Below, piece after piece: positions 31,906 through 44,067 of a stretch of DNA of 64,000 nt (position 1 is the first letter of the stretch; each line of letters opens with the position of its first letter). A program made the translations under genes and the position numbers. The stretch lies in NCBI RefSeq assembly GCF_964204865.1, contig NC_135253.1, forward strand, positions 22,294,001 through 22,358,000, read 5' to 3'. Below the pieces are notes generated by a model that worked only from the letters and a program-made list of their open reading frames with translations, had not been told where the DNA came from and ran no database searches. Origin of the DNA: Styela clava (Eukaryota > Chordata > Ascidiacea > Stolidobranchia > Styelidae).

Positions 31906-33428
31906 AGATCTCAAACCTAATGCCCACAAATCCTTGCTGATGTCACAATCGCAAACCTACAAAAACCTTCACAGATATATGAACACAAAAGGGAAGATTT
32001 TATTACATCATAAGATATGTAGACACAAACAAAAAAAAGCTTTTATTACATCATAACACTGATATATGAATAATTGCACCATCGGCATTTAGCACCTTTG
32101 AATAAAATTTAAAAAAAGTTATAAATTACGCATTCTACTGTTTGGACATAATATATACACTAGTGAAACCAGGGAGGACTTAAGGAAGGTATTTTACTTT
32201 GTATTTACACGTAGTATCATCACCTTCACGAAAATATCTAACAGTGTAAAATGTTTGGACATATTTTATGCAATAGTAGAGGCGTTTCCAACTAGGTGAG
32301 CCTTTTGGGATGAGCGAAGGGGGAGGGGGGGGGGGAGATTTTACAGTATTCTATACCTAATTAGTATTATTGCAATGCATATTTTTAATTAGGTTTGCCG
32401 CTTCGCTTCTGAATATATATTTTTTTAATCGAATCTTGAATCAAAGTCTCTCGCTTTGAAAAAGATGGGATTCATAAATCCAAAAGTGGCATCCTTACCT
32501 TTGATCATGACACACCTTATCCATTTATCACCATTTAAATTGCCATTGCAAAACATTTTCATGTCACAAAAAATCGAATTTCGGGCTGGGCATTTTTTGA
32601 ATACATAGTATTGGAAGATATGTAGCTGTATGGTATATTTTGATGGGTCTTCAAGAGACATAAATCAGTGAAAACACGCAATCTATCATTCAGACAGTTC
32701 GATGAGTGTTCTCACACACCAAATAACATATCAATACCATGTTCGAAAGAAAAAAGTCATACCTCAGAAATGCATTTTAAAAATTTGACATGAATAAAAC
32801 TTGGAAATGAAAAACTAAAACTAGTTTGAAATTAATCATTATTTAAAACTACACAAAAACAATAACATCTCCAACATAAGAAATTATAAAACTTGTTGAA
32901 TAAAATACACGAACAGTTGAACTGTGGATAATCTTACAAAAATTTCAGTTTCCGAGTAATGTTGGGAACTTGAAAATAATACATTGAACTTGATGCCTCT
33001 TATTACTAATGAATATAAATTTTAAAGTGCTTACAGTCTTCATCAGTAAGTTTGGAAACTTATGACAGATTAGAATCAGTTTTAAAGGAGTCATATCTAA
33101 TTCTCATTTTGAAATATCTTTCTTTTTTAGTGGTTCTCATGTGTAATGTATGTACTGCCGCATTTATATATATAGTTTCAGTATCTATTGGCAATGCAGG
33201 GGTTGACCACAACTATACTTAGAAATGAGTCTCATTGTTTAACGAAATTCGTTTGAAAAAGAAAACATTGACACCTACGGTACTAGTCAGTTTAAGATCA
33301 ATGAAAGTAGCCCAAAGACCATTAGAAAGGCGTTTCGACATTCTCGCTTGTCACATATTTTTGACAAGTTTTATTCACACAAGGCACTTGTGCAAGCAAT
33401 TCATAAATCGAAGAAAAACATGTATATT
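31906..33428. other. Gene-poor stretch between LINE region and BLZF1
   Basis: AT-rich with no recognisable exon. Contains a G-run (about 32319-32335). The longest frame (32425-32661, minus, 78 codons) has no recognisable domain. Confidence 0.45.
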
Positions 33429-33436
33429 ATAAATTA

Positions 33437-33663
33437 GGGGCTCCCGAAGTATGCGAACCAAGATGGCGGACATCGGAACGTAATATGTGTACTAGGTTAG
33501 GGTTAGGCCATAATTTTAGGTATAAATACTACGGGAGGCTCTTGGTTAGTCTTCAAACTGATAATAGGACTAAAATATGGAAAATTGGAAAGAAATTATG
33601 GCCTAACCCTAACCTGTTACGTTCCGATGTCCGCCATCTTGGTTCGCATACTTCGGGAGCACC
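33437..33663. mobile_element. GGTGCTCCCGAAG-family MITE with exact 8-bp duplication
   Basis: Arms GGGGCTCCCGAAGTATG and CATACTTCGGGAGCACC, with CCAAGATGGCGGACATCGG mirrored by CCGATGTCCGCCATCTTGG. The octamer ATAAATTA flanks it exactly (33429-33436, 33664-33671). Together with 38123-38234 it defines the family boundaries and an 8-bp target duplication, as in hAT or P-type elements. Confidence 0.8.
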
Positions 33664-33754
33664 ATAAATTATATATATATACAGGCTTTAAAATGTTGCA
33701 ATAACAAGGACCGTAGACAGGGGCATATTCGATGTGAGTTGAGGGTCAGACAAT

Positions 33755-33760
33755 TTTATT
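33755..33760 (-). terminator. Candidate poly(A) signal of BLZF1
   Basis: AATAAA on the minus strand, about 30 bases past the BLZF1 stop codon. Confidence 0.45.
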
Positions 33761-33787
33761 TATATTGAATTGGGCGAAAAATCCAGA

Positions 33788-36700
33788 CTATATAACATGT
33801 ATTTCTCCCTTACATTTACTGCAACAAGCAAGAGTTATGTTATCATATTTAGTGTGCGGATGAAACCTCCCGGTAACAGTTCCACTACTTCTGCGATTAA
33901 CGGGACTCGGATAATATTCTAAATTTTTTGGAACACTTGGTGTCGGTGATGGGCCATTTTCTCTTAACAATTGTAAGACATATTTTTCCGCAAGCGTTGG
34001 TTTGACTTCATATTCGGGTTGCATGGTGTGTGGACTGGTTCCGGTTGAGCCGATACGTTTCCATGACGATAAGAATTTTTTGTATCCTGTTGTCCTCGAT
34101 GTAATGGGCCGAGACGACCCCAGTAATTGGGACGATATTAAGTTAGACAGTTTTAAACAGTCTTCATCCACAGGTATTTCTGAATCCCTTTTCTTTGATT
34201 TCGTTTGGTTTTCTAAAAAGGGAATGTTGTAAATACTAAGCTGAAACTTTGCATATTGTATATTTTGTACATAGATCCAGAGGCGTAGCCGAGAGTATTT
34301 AAATGAGAGTTTCTGAAATTTCTTATTCCAGTTGAGCTGGGGACAGCTAGCGTATCCGGGCGGATGACAAAAAAACTTTGGTTTTCAAGAGTCTTGAACA
34401 TCTAAAATGCGTTTCAAGCTATGAAAAATTGCTTTGTATGATACAGAATTTTTTTTTATACTTCAAATGGAAGCACCCCCCCTCCCCCCGGGGATGCCCC
34501 TGCACAAATTCCACACTTCAGGTCTTTAGTATTGATCCAAACAATGGCCAAACAAACCCTTGTGTATATTTATCAGCTTGAACTTCCAAACTTTGGTTTA
34601 ACTTCAGCCATACGTTTTTCTTGGGACCTACTGTAAGCCCATAAAAACTCTAGGCTTTGGAAATCTTCAGGCCTCATAGACCATGTTGAAGAACACTTGG
34701 TACTCCCGAAGTATGTGAACCAAGATGGCGGACATCAGAACGTAGTATGTGTACCAGGTTAGGGTTAGGCCATAATTTATTTCTAATTTTCTTTATTTTA
34801 TTTCTATTACGAACTCGGGGACTAGCCTAGTGACTCCCGTAGTATTTGTACCTGAAATTATGGCCTAACCCTAACCTGGTACACATTGGAAATCATCAGG
34901 CACATAGACGACGTTGCAGAACAGTTGACTGTAAAAAAAATTACCAGATATAAAAAATCCAACCTTTCTTCCCCCATTGCAAAGCGCCATGCAATTGTTT
35001 CAAAGTTTCGAGAATCTCTTCAAGATGTTCTGATCTCATGCGATGTTCCCGTAATAATCCTCGAATTGCTGTCTCCAACTCACGATGACGTCGTTGCAGT
35101 CTTGAAAAATTGTTAAAACTGAATAGTAAAACCAATATCTACAGGGTTTTCATAAAGTTTCAATTTTGTTATGTTTTGTTATAACTTAACCAAGTTTATT
35201 GTTTTTAAATCAGTAATTTTTCAAGTAATTTTACTTCATTTAATACATCTATGAGAGCCAAAATAATATAAGTATCGATAAATTACCTTTGCAATTTTAG
35301 GAACTTGTAAGACATTTTGGACACCCTATATTAGAAGTATATACCACGTCCACAAGATTTATGAAATGCGTGTTTTGAGTGATGACTGCAAATTCAATAT
35401 AACCTTTGATGTAACCAGAGATTTATCTACACCTCCCGTATAGTGGGTGACCCCCCCTCCCCCTAGGATTTACATCCCCCCGAACCCTGTGCAAAAGTAT
35501 ACTTAAATGCAAAAGGGAAAATAAAAAAATATATATATAAGGGCAAATTTCGAAATTGTGAAGAGATTTATAGTCCGTCATAGATGAGAACATTCAAAAC
35601 TAATTGAAGCCAACTGGTTTTCTTGCTTTACTCAAGGATTTACTCTTACTATAACACAGGGGTGCACAACACGGGGCACGTGTGCCAAATTTGGCACGCC
35701 ATACGCTCAAATGTGGCACGCGAACGATTTTGTAAAAAAAAATATTTATGGTATACATTGAAATATCACGTTTATATCGAAATCAGCAGTTTTTTTTCAG
35801 GAAATTAAATTGTTTCAATGAATAGATATTCGTTATTATGTAATATTATTGAAATTTGTTTGTTTTACGGGAGGTAATTTACAATACCACAATTGTGCGT
35901 AGCACGCGACAAGATTATTTTGAAAAATTGTGCACCCCTGCTATAACACTTTGAATATTTCGGAATGGGAAAAAATTAAACAAACCTGATTAAGTTTTCC
36001 TGTGTTTCATCACATTGAACTCTACTTGCAAGAAATTTACTTCTCCAGACATCACATGAAATGTTCAGTCTTTCAGCCTCTTCTTCCTGGATAAAATAAA
36101 GTGGAAAAAATGGATCAGCGTCACATAGCAGGTTTCTTGTGTTTGCTATGGGATTTAAAATTGGGTACTCCCGTATTGTGTGTACCAGGTTAGAATTAGG
36201 CCATATTGTATTCCGATTTACCTTATCTTAGTTCTATTACAAGTTCGGGGACTACCTGTGTTAGCTAAGTGAATATACCCCCTGCCCATAGGTTTCAGTC
36301 CCTTTACAATTTACATAACTGGATGTAAAGTAGGTGAACAAAATTAGTTACCTCAATATTGGTACACATATTTCTGAAGCACCAAAATTTGTTATATTCG
36401 ATATGATTTTATTTAAACTTTATAGAATATTTAGGTCTGAAAATTTGTCTCATCTCAGGCATCTGACATTTATGCTGGAACGGAAAGTAGCTTTCTTTTA
36501 ACGTCTGACAATATTATTACAGTAAATGTTGTTTTTACATAAACGGAGGAGCAGGGAATCAAACTAAATTAAATTTGCATGAATCCAAAAACACAATGAT
36601 TTCTGCCAACGTCTCTATTAAACATGAACCAACAGAACTGTGGAATTAAATACATCACAGTTGTTTTAATTGTATTGTAAACTTGATCTGCTTCAAGTAA

Positions 36701-38801
36701 AGCATCAATGATTGAAATGGTCAGGTATGGCTTCCTCGTCGACCATCAAGTCTGTATCTGAAACAAATAATTGTCTACAAACTCCCCATGGACTGGTAAT
36801 CGAACGAGAGGACTTGGTATGCCCTATAAGTTACAAGCCATCCTATTGGCGTTTTTCTCCCCTGGGATAAATATATAAATCCTATCCTAATGGCGTGTGT
36901 GTACGCTCTTTATTGTGAGAACTTAGCATGGTTTGAGTTGTAGCTCTTGGAATCACCGGTAAAATAGCATTATGTCATTTCGCTGAGTGATCAAAGTCAT
37001 GCGCATATAAGCCGACCCCTTAGTTTGGCAACTTTTTAGTTTTTCAAACTCGGCTTATTCACGAGGATATACAGTGAATCTTATCCTATTCAATTGGCAA
37101 TCTCTGACAGGAAATGCTGTAATATAATTTTACACAGTTGCAGATCTTTGCATCTTGGTGCCGTCCCCAACTTTGCAAGTGCTCTTTTAAAAGACATTAT
37201 TCGTCTATCCCGACCTATTATATAACTCTTGAAAAAACGAGAGCAAAAAAATCAGGATTTTGTCATAGATGCTCGTAACGAGATGAATCTCTGTTGCTTC
37301 TCTTGAAAAAACAATCTTGGATCATTCCTACTCAAAGCGTACTAACACGGAAGCAAAACAATTTAGACAAATTGCTTAAAAGCAAGAAGTAAAAAAACTT
37401 CATCACACAGACCTGAGCAGCTAATTTTTTCTTCAAATTTTCGTTTTCCATTTCAAGTTGAGCTTTTTCTGTTGCAATCCTCTCGTAATGGAAACCCATG
37501 TCTTCACCAATGGAAGCAACTAGAAGTCGTTTGAGTTCTTGATTAACCTGGAAATAAAAAATGAATGATCGCTTTAGAATAGTAATTATTGAAATATATA
37601 AATCAGTGCAACCTTTACAGCTAGGTCACATTCAAATCACTGGGAGAAAATTGGATTAAACCAGATTAAACTAAATTTAGCATTGTTTCACGGGCCGCAC
37701 AATTTTTCCTTGTGGGCCGCATATGCAGGTTGCACTTGCACACCCCTGATCCAAATTAGCAAATAAAATTCAAGAGCTTTTAAATCTGTAAAATTGTTTA
37801 TTTTATTAGTATTTCCATTTTTGAATTTGTATATTCTAGTGTAAATAAAATTTATTTTCAATCTTTCATAAAAACCGCTGCTTTTGCGACGAAGCACAGG
37901 TTCCACTTCAAAAAGAAACCCGCAGTCAAAAACGGACAAAACAAGAATCAGGAGCCCCAGGATGGCGTGTGGTCAAAACGAGTTAAAGTTATTGAAATAT
38001 ATTGCGTTGCCCTGGTGTGATCTGGTTATTACAGACTTTGTCACATAAAACTAATAGAAATGAGACGGATGCATGTGATACCTATTTGACAATTGCGTGT
38101 AAAAAAGTGATAAAAGATTTTTGGTACTCCTGAAGTATGTGCACCAAGATGTCGTCCAACTTGAACCCTAACCTGGTACACACATAATATGTTAAGGTTG
38201 TGCGCCATCTTGGTACGCATACTTCAGGAGGTCCAGATTTTTTTGAAATATTCTATACCAATGCGTAATACGCATCCCTTAATTTTAGAGATGAAAATTC
38301 GACACCGGCAGTGAGTATTATACATAGAGAAATATGGTAACTGAAGTACATACTTTTCTTTTAAACACATCAAATAGATGAAAACTCTGACAAAACCAGT
38401 CTCACCTGTACTTGAATTTCCAGATGATCTTTTAGAGCCGCTTTCTCTTCGATCAAAAATTTTTCAATATTGGGTGATAACGCATCAGATGGGACAGGAC
38501 TTGGTAGGGAATCTCTGTGCAGGAACTCTTCCTCTTGATCCATAATTGACCTCTGACTTATTGACCTTTGAACTTGTGATTTTGCAGAGAGTGTGATCTT
38601 GTCAGAAGGAAGTAAAACTGGGGTAGAGTACCCGCTCGAAGTCTTTGAAAGTGGGGTTATATATTTGGGAAGTAAATTTTCTTGTTTTTCAGATTTATCC
38701 ATTTCCATACCGTCACCTACCTCCCTCGGAGTGGTGGGGCAAGATATTGCAGTCCGTACCATGTTCAATTGAGAGGGCGATTGAAGCAGTACATTCGCCA
38801 T
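33788..38801 (-). CDS. BLZF1: Golgin-45 (basic leucine zipper nuclear factor 1), five exons
   Basis: Minus-strand exons, in order: 38801-38406, 37547-37413, 36086-35986, 35100-34964, 34212-33788. All junctions are GT-AG and phases close to 397 codons plus TAG, almost the length I recall for human golgin-45 (400). Features: a Ser/Pro-rich N-terminus; a coiled coil across residues ~110-260 with the conserved ELKRLLVASIGEDMGFHYER, ISCDVWRSKFLASRV and LHGALQWGKK; and the C-terminal GRFHPHTKYDNITLACC block with CSKC, the region that binds GRASP55 in vertebrates. Golgin-45 tethers medial-Golgi membranes with Rab2 and GRASP55 (family knowledge). Introns contain two complete GGTGCTCCCGAAG MITEs, a SINE and hAT-like elements. 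Exon 1 starts at the only upstream Met of the frame. Confidence 0.92.
34690..34887. mobile_element. GGTGCTCCCGAAG-family MITE, right end lost
   Basis: Lies in BLZF1 intron 4. GGTACTCCCGAAGTATGTG, CCAAGATGGCGGACATCAG, then ACTCCCGTAGTATTTGTACC and CCTAACCCTAACCTGGTACAC. The terminal CTTCGGGAGCACC is missing. Confidence 0.6.
35657..35940. mobile_element. hAT-like element (CAGGGGTGCACAA ends)
   Basis: Lies in BLZF1 intron 3. Ends CAGGGGTGCACAA and TTGTGCACCCCTG are a perfect 13-bp inverted pair. Exact octamer CTATAACA on both sides (35649-35656 and 35941-35948). Non-coding 284-bp interior. Confidence 0.8.
36168..36392. mobile_element. GGTGCTCCCGAAG-family MITE, long-interior subtype
   Basis: Lies in BLZF1 intron 2. 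GGTACTCCCGTATTGTGTG left, TTGGTACACATATTTCTGAAGCACC right, with interior CCCCCTGCCCATAGG and TTACATAACTGGATGTAAAG. Shares the interior with 40348-40562 and 26316-26470. Confidence 0.6.
36725..36890 (+). mobile_element. tRNA-derived SINE fragment
   Basis: Lies in BLZF1 intron 2. GGCTTCCTCGTCGACCATCAAG to CCCCTGGGATAAATATATAA, diverged from 5685-6012. Confidence 0.55.
38123..38234. mobile_element. GGTGCTCCCGAAG-family MITE, short form, exact 8-bp duplication
   Basis: Lies in BLZF1 intron 1. GGTACTCCTGAAGTATGTG and CATACTTCAGGAGGTCC. The octamer AGATTTTT flanks it exactly (38115-38122, 38235-38242). At 112 bp it is about half the length of the complete copies. Confidence 0.8.
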
Positions 38802-40347
38802 TTTCTTTATTTTTTAATAAAAACTACCGATAGATCTAAAATTTATTTAAAAAAAATTAATTTCACAGTCTACACAGCTTACAGTATGAAATTGTGTTCA
38901 TGAATTATAATAGAAATAATAATTATGACATCATAAAGTACATGAAAACAGCTATTCTGACAGCATAATAATATTGACAAGAACAATAGCATAATCATAC
39001 ACATTAGTATATAAATGAAACATACATGACTAAAATAAGAAATAGTACAAGAATATAATTTTATAAGGATACAAGCAAGTATGGGGGCGAATAGAGTCAC
39101 CTTTTTTATGGATCAAAGTCATCTAAATCAGTGCTTCCCAAATAGTGAGTCACTTATTCAAGGTGGGCAAATCAAGCATTTCCAAACGTTACATAAAGTT
39201 TTCCATTACATCATAAAAATTTTGTCAATATCATCACGTGTGGGCTTGTCTGTAACCATTGTGCAACTTCGAGTTTTGCATTATTTCATGGGGATACAAT
39301 GATAATCAGTGCTTCCCGACCTGTGAGTGGCGAAGCTATTCAAGGTGGGCAAGTTAAGCATTTCCAAATGTTACATACAGTTTTCAATTACATCATGAAA
39401 CTGTGGCACCGTCATCATGTGGGGACTTGTTTGAAAATGTCCAATATGCGAACTCAAGTTTCACATTGATTTTAAATTGCATGAGATACATTGTTTATTT
39501 TTTCTCTTTTAGTAATATCTCATTGCGGGTCGCACAGAAAAAATGGCAAGAAAAGTGGGTCAAAAACTGGAAAAGGTTAGGGAGCAATGATCTAAATTGA
39601 ATCACTCAGACTTGTGACAAAGTAACCATGCCACTAAGACTTTACTCAATGCTGATTTGATTTAGAGATCTAGGATTGAGGATCAACACTGGGTATTCCC
39701 GAAGTATGTGAACCAAGATAGCAGACACCGAAATGTAGTATGTGCACCAGGTTGGGGCTATGCCATAATTTTATTCCAATTTTCCTTATTTTAGTTCTAT
39801 TACGAGTTCAAGGACTAGCAAAGTGACTCCCATAGTATTTGTAACTGAAATTATGGCCTAGCCTTAACCTGGTACACATACTTCGGGAGCACCAAACACT
39901 GACATCAATTAATTGTAAAGAATACCTAATGCGATAATCGGAACCATAGAATTTAGGGCTACTCAACTATTTTTACTGAAGATCCGCATACAAAACTTCA
40001 AAATTATTTGGGTCCGGTGTTTCCAGAAATTATATTTCGGCATCCTTAAACGCGCACTTCCTCGACCGGCTAATGATTATCAGCTAATCAAGATTGTTTA
40101 TTATGGTGGTATAGTTCTTTTCATATATATTCAAAACAATAAAGGGCATTTTATAAAATGAAACTTGTAAAGTTGGGCTAATGATCCAAAATAAAGAATT
40201 GGGGCCGGTCCGAATCAAATACTCGAAAAGTCCGGATTTGGACTGCGGTCTGCCAGTTGAGTAGCCCTGCCATAGAGAAAACCATCCGAGGATAGAACTT
40301 TACGAGGAAGAAATTTTCTAGTGCTATTTTTATTAGTCAAAAATTAA
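38802..40347. other. Intergenic upstream of BLZF1, repeats
   Basis: Contains a direct ~180-bp duplication (39128-39300 and 39305-39480: CAGTGCTTCCC..., TTCAAGGTGGGCAA, AAGCATTTCCAAA). A GGTGCTCCCGAAG MITE lies at 39690-39895. A hAT-like element at about 39954-40270 has TAGGGCTACTCAACT and AGTTGAGTAGCCCTG ends. No gene recognised. Confidence 0.5.
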
Positions 40348-40562
40348 GTACTCCCGTTGTGTGTGTGTACCAGGTTAGGGTTAGACGATAGTTTCATTTC
40401 GATTTTCCTTATTTTAGTTATATCACGAGTTCGGGTACTGTCTGTGTTAGCCAAGTGAATATCACCATAGGCTTTCGTCCCTTTTCACAACTTGATGTAA
40501 AATAGGCAAACAAAATTAGTTACCTCCATAAGTCCATATTGGTAAACACACTGGAGCATCAA
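40348..40562. mobile_element. GGTGCTCCCGAAG-family MITE, long-interior subtype
   Basis: GTACTCCCGTTGTGTGTG left and a degraded right end TTGGTAAACACACTGGAGCATC. Interior shared with 36168-36392. Confidence 0.55.
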
Positions 40563-40874
40563 AAATTGAACATGATGAAGAACACAAAATGCCACTCTAT
40601 ATATAGGTAGATTTGGAAAAGTAAATAAAAAACAATGTGCGTATAGAAAACATTCAAAATGATTCAATCATATAATTTTTCCATAATAGAATTAGTAACT
40701 GAAGCTAAAATTTTAGTAAGTTTGTTAAAATATGGTTCTTTAATATCTTATCGGTCAGTTTCCTGAATTTCATGATTTTACTGCAGAAATGATGAAATTA
40801 CAAAACAGTATTTTTGAACAAAAACACCCATTTTGAATAGTATTAATTGTTGTATGAAAAAAACTTGAAAAAAT

Positions 40875-41033
40875 ATGGACCAATCTTGAGCAGACGTGAT
40901 GGGAAGGGCGATCATTTGACAACTGAGTCATGAACTGCATCCGTAATAAGGTTGAATAAGGATTCTGCATGTTAATTTTTGCGATGCGATGTTAATTTTT
41001 GTGGAGATGATTTTGATGACGAGCATGTATTTT
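40875..41033. repeat. Diverged copy of part of the BEL-flanking segment
   Basis: GACCAATCTTGAGCAGACGTGATGGG ... GAGATGATTTTGATGACGAGCATGTATTTT closely matches 45477-45630 and 55260-55413. A ~12-base difference lies around GTTAATTTTTGCGATGCG. The segment that flanks the BEL element is therefore partly a dispersed repeat. Confidence 0.65.
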
Positions 41034-43230
41034 TTCTCTTGAGCAAGGGCGCAGTTCTGAGGGGCTGGCCCATCTACCTGCATTCCTAGGGTTACAGGGG
41101 GACAGCTACCTTATATGGGGTTACTTTTTTAAATATATTTGAAATTATTTTTTAGTTTGAAAATATATCAACTACCCCAATTCCACGGAAAGATTCAAAA
41201 CGTATATAAAAGTTACGACGTAGTGAAGTATTTGATTCAACAGAATGGTTTCACAAGTTTCGAAATATCATAGTATTTGGAAATGCCCAACCAATCCTAT
41301 TTTATTCAACAACCATAATAAACGCTATTTGACATCAAATAGATACAATCTCACTGAATCTTAAATTGTAGTTGAATGAAACCGATATAATGTTATTAAC
41401 TCCCAAATCAAATCCTAAAGATATTTCATCCAGATTTTGAAATCTAATAGTATTGAGAAATGACCAGCCCTAATCATGACAAAAAGTCGGATTCTGGCTC
41501 AATGGTTGCTATCCTAAAACCACATTAGAGATAAAATGAAGTGTAAACAAAACATCGAACACTAAACACCTGGGCGAGTGGGGATACATAAACCAAATGA
41601 CGTCAAACTCATATTTGCTACAGAAAATAACAAAAATAATTTGCTAGAGATCTCCATGCAAAACAAAATATTTAGAATACAAGATATAGTACAAATGAAA
41701 ATTGACTAAAAGCAAAGTCATGTGGAAGTGAGGGAGCTCATCTCTGAGGAAAGTTATTATGGATGACCATTGTAATGCCAAGTCTAAAGGTGAGTCTAGT
41801 AAGACTATACAGATTACCCTGTCATTATATTACGCGTTAATGAATGCCTGTCAAATTTGAAATGTTGAAAACATCATTGGTGTGAAACAATAAAACAAAT
41901 TTTTCTCTCTTTTAAGGTAAGTTTAACCCCAAAAGTTCACAATCTGTCACTCAAAACTATCTAAATCACTAGCAGAGGAGTTTTTAGCAATCACTAACAT
42001 ACATGTGATTCATAATAGGTGTGAATTTATAATGGATGTCACTGCAATGTTCCCTCTAATTTTTTGTAGTATGTGTGCGCAGAAATTTTAGCGTGTGCGC
42101 ACTTTTTTGGAAATGACTGATATTTGTGCAAAAACCAATGAAGAAATTTCGGCGTTCTAACCGGGTAATAAGTGAGTCAACAACAAACTTTCTCAACCTG
42201 CCAATCGAGCACATTGTTACATTACATCGAAATATGTTTGTGCGCAGTAAATCTATTCGTGTGCGCACCCTCCGAAAGCTGTGTGCGCGCGCACACGCGC
42301 ACACCTTAGAGGGAACACTGGATGTCAGTATATGCCCGTAAACCAAGTGCATGTTGACAAAAGTGAAAAAAGCAGTCTTTTAGGTATGGTCGTTAAAAAC
42401 AAAATTACAAGGACAACATGATTAATAAGTGAGTATTAAATATATCAAAAGAAAATAATAATGTGTGTGAACAAAACACATTTCAACTACATAACTAACA
42501 CCTGATATTTTTCAACTACTAAACTATTAAAAAATTTATTACGCAGTCTCTGCCACTTTCACCACTAGGAGGACAATGGAGCATAATTGATAGTGACAAC
42601 CAAAGTTGCTACCCAAAAAAACCATATAAATAAATTTGTGAATCTCTTTCAGACATTTGGACGAATATGATTGTGTTCAGGAAGACTCGAAAAAAAAACC
42701 TATAAATTTTTTTAATACTCCATGAAACTTATTTATGACAATTTATTCAACACTCACTCAAAGGTTCAGTAATCTAAGAAGCGTTGCCCAAAAGTTATGT
42801 TCCCTCTAGAATATGTTTCAAATAAACTGTTTTAAGATCTGTTTTTGGGTCACCTTGTGGACATGGACGTTTCCCTTGTTCCAAAAATAATTCCCCCATA
42901 TATTTAACATTTTTGCTACGCCAACTATTTGTTTGAGCGGAAATTTCAATTGTTATGTCATTGTTGACTTTTTGAAGATTGGTCAGGATTACAAAATCAA
43001 TGCACAGGAAAACATACACCTTATATACAGAGTCTTGCTACATACTGCGCGAAAAGTGTAGCACAAAGGTTTGTGTTCTATGTCTAAATTGCTGTTTTAA
43101 AACGAGATTTATCAAAAAAGGACAACAAATTACAGATCATACGCCCAAAAGTGTCAGCGATATAGTGAAGTAAAAAATGACATTTTTCAATGTTTGAACT
43201 AATAGATATGCTATAAAAACACAGATAAAT
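41034..43230. other. Intergenic, no gene recognised
   Basis: AT-rich. Around 42048-42316 there is a hAT-like element with CAATGTTCCCTCTAA and TTAGAGGGAACACTG ends and GTGTGCGC-rich subterminal sequence. Flanks GATGTCACT and GATGTCAGT nearly match. Nothing else recognisable. Confidence 0.45.
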
Positions 43231-43234
43231 AATA

Positions 43235-43834
43235 CTAAAGTTGGAATAGCTCATCTGTGTCTTGATGAAATGAATTAGAGTTTGAAAAAGTTGTTTTCGT
43301 GGCCGATTCAAACGAGGGTTTTCTCCTCATGAATTTGGCACAAGGTGCGTGAGTATTTTTACGAATTTCAATATCGCTTTTCTCAGAAAGCATCGTTGAT
43401 GTCACTTTCATTGTTGAGTTTATTTGTTTATCAAGTTTTTGAAGAAAATCATGGACACTGTCTTCTGCTACTGTTGGTTTTTGCGGCGTAGAATTTGACT
43501 CATTTTCCGCAGAATTTTTACCCTTTTTCAAAAGAATTTTTGGACTTTCTGACTTTGCATTATTTACTGCTGAATTTTGTGATGATTCACCATTTTTCTG
43601 TCCTGGTATTAATAAATATTGTCGAGATTGTATCGAATCCGTATAATGAAGTTTATTTATCCTTCTTAATTCTTCGGTCGAAGTTCCAAATCTTAGTGCG
43701 ATTCCTGGCAATGTTTCGCCTGGATCGACATAATGTTGGAAGAGAGGTTCCGCTGGTTTTCTGCCTGAGCGCACAAATGATCCGTATGAATTCTGTATCA
43801 CTCCTGTAGAAACGATTGACTGCCACTCAGTCAT
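43235..43834 (-). CDS. LysM and peptidoglycan-binding domain protein (LYSMD1/2-type)
   Basis: Single open exon of 199 codons. After NSYGSFVRSG, a LysM domain spans residues ~34-77 (VDPGETLPGIALRFGTSTEELRRINKL ... YLLIP) with the usual G-D/E-T-L and I-N pattern. A polar, Ser/Lys-rich middle follows. The conserved LYSMD1/2 features come next: DFLQKLDKQI (~128-137) and the acidic/hydrophobic end DTDELFQL. Vertebrate LYSMD1/2 are intracellular proteins of poorly known function; no signal peptide or membrane segment is visible here. The lack of introns could reflect a compact gene or a retrocopy. I cannot separate LYSMD1 from LYSMD2. Confidence 0.85.
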   Translation of the reverse strand: MTEWQSIVSTGVIQNSYGSFVRSGRKPAEPLFQHYVDPGETLPGIALRFGTSTEELRRINKLHYTDSIQSRQYLLIPGQKNGESSQNSAVNNAKSESPKILLKKGKNSAENESNSTPQKPTVAEDSVHDFLQKLDKQINSTMKVTSTMLSEKSDIEIRKNTHAPCAKFMRRKPSFESATKTTFSNSNSFHQDTDELFQL

Positions 43835-44067
43835 TTTTGCTGCTTTTTCAAAATCTGTACTCCAGGGTTTTAACTCTGGTATTAAAGTATCCAGATTACA
43901 GATTTGCTTTCTTACATTAGAAGTATATTTATTAAATATTACACTTATATCTATAAGTACAAATACGAATACTGTTAGTGTTAAACAGACGCTGACACAT
44001 TATTTGTTAGTTGAAATACGAAAATATTAAAATAGTATAGTCCCAAACTTGTTAGTATTATAGGATA

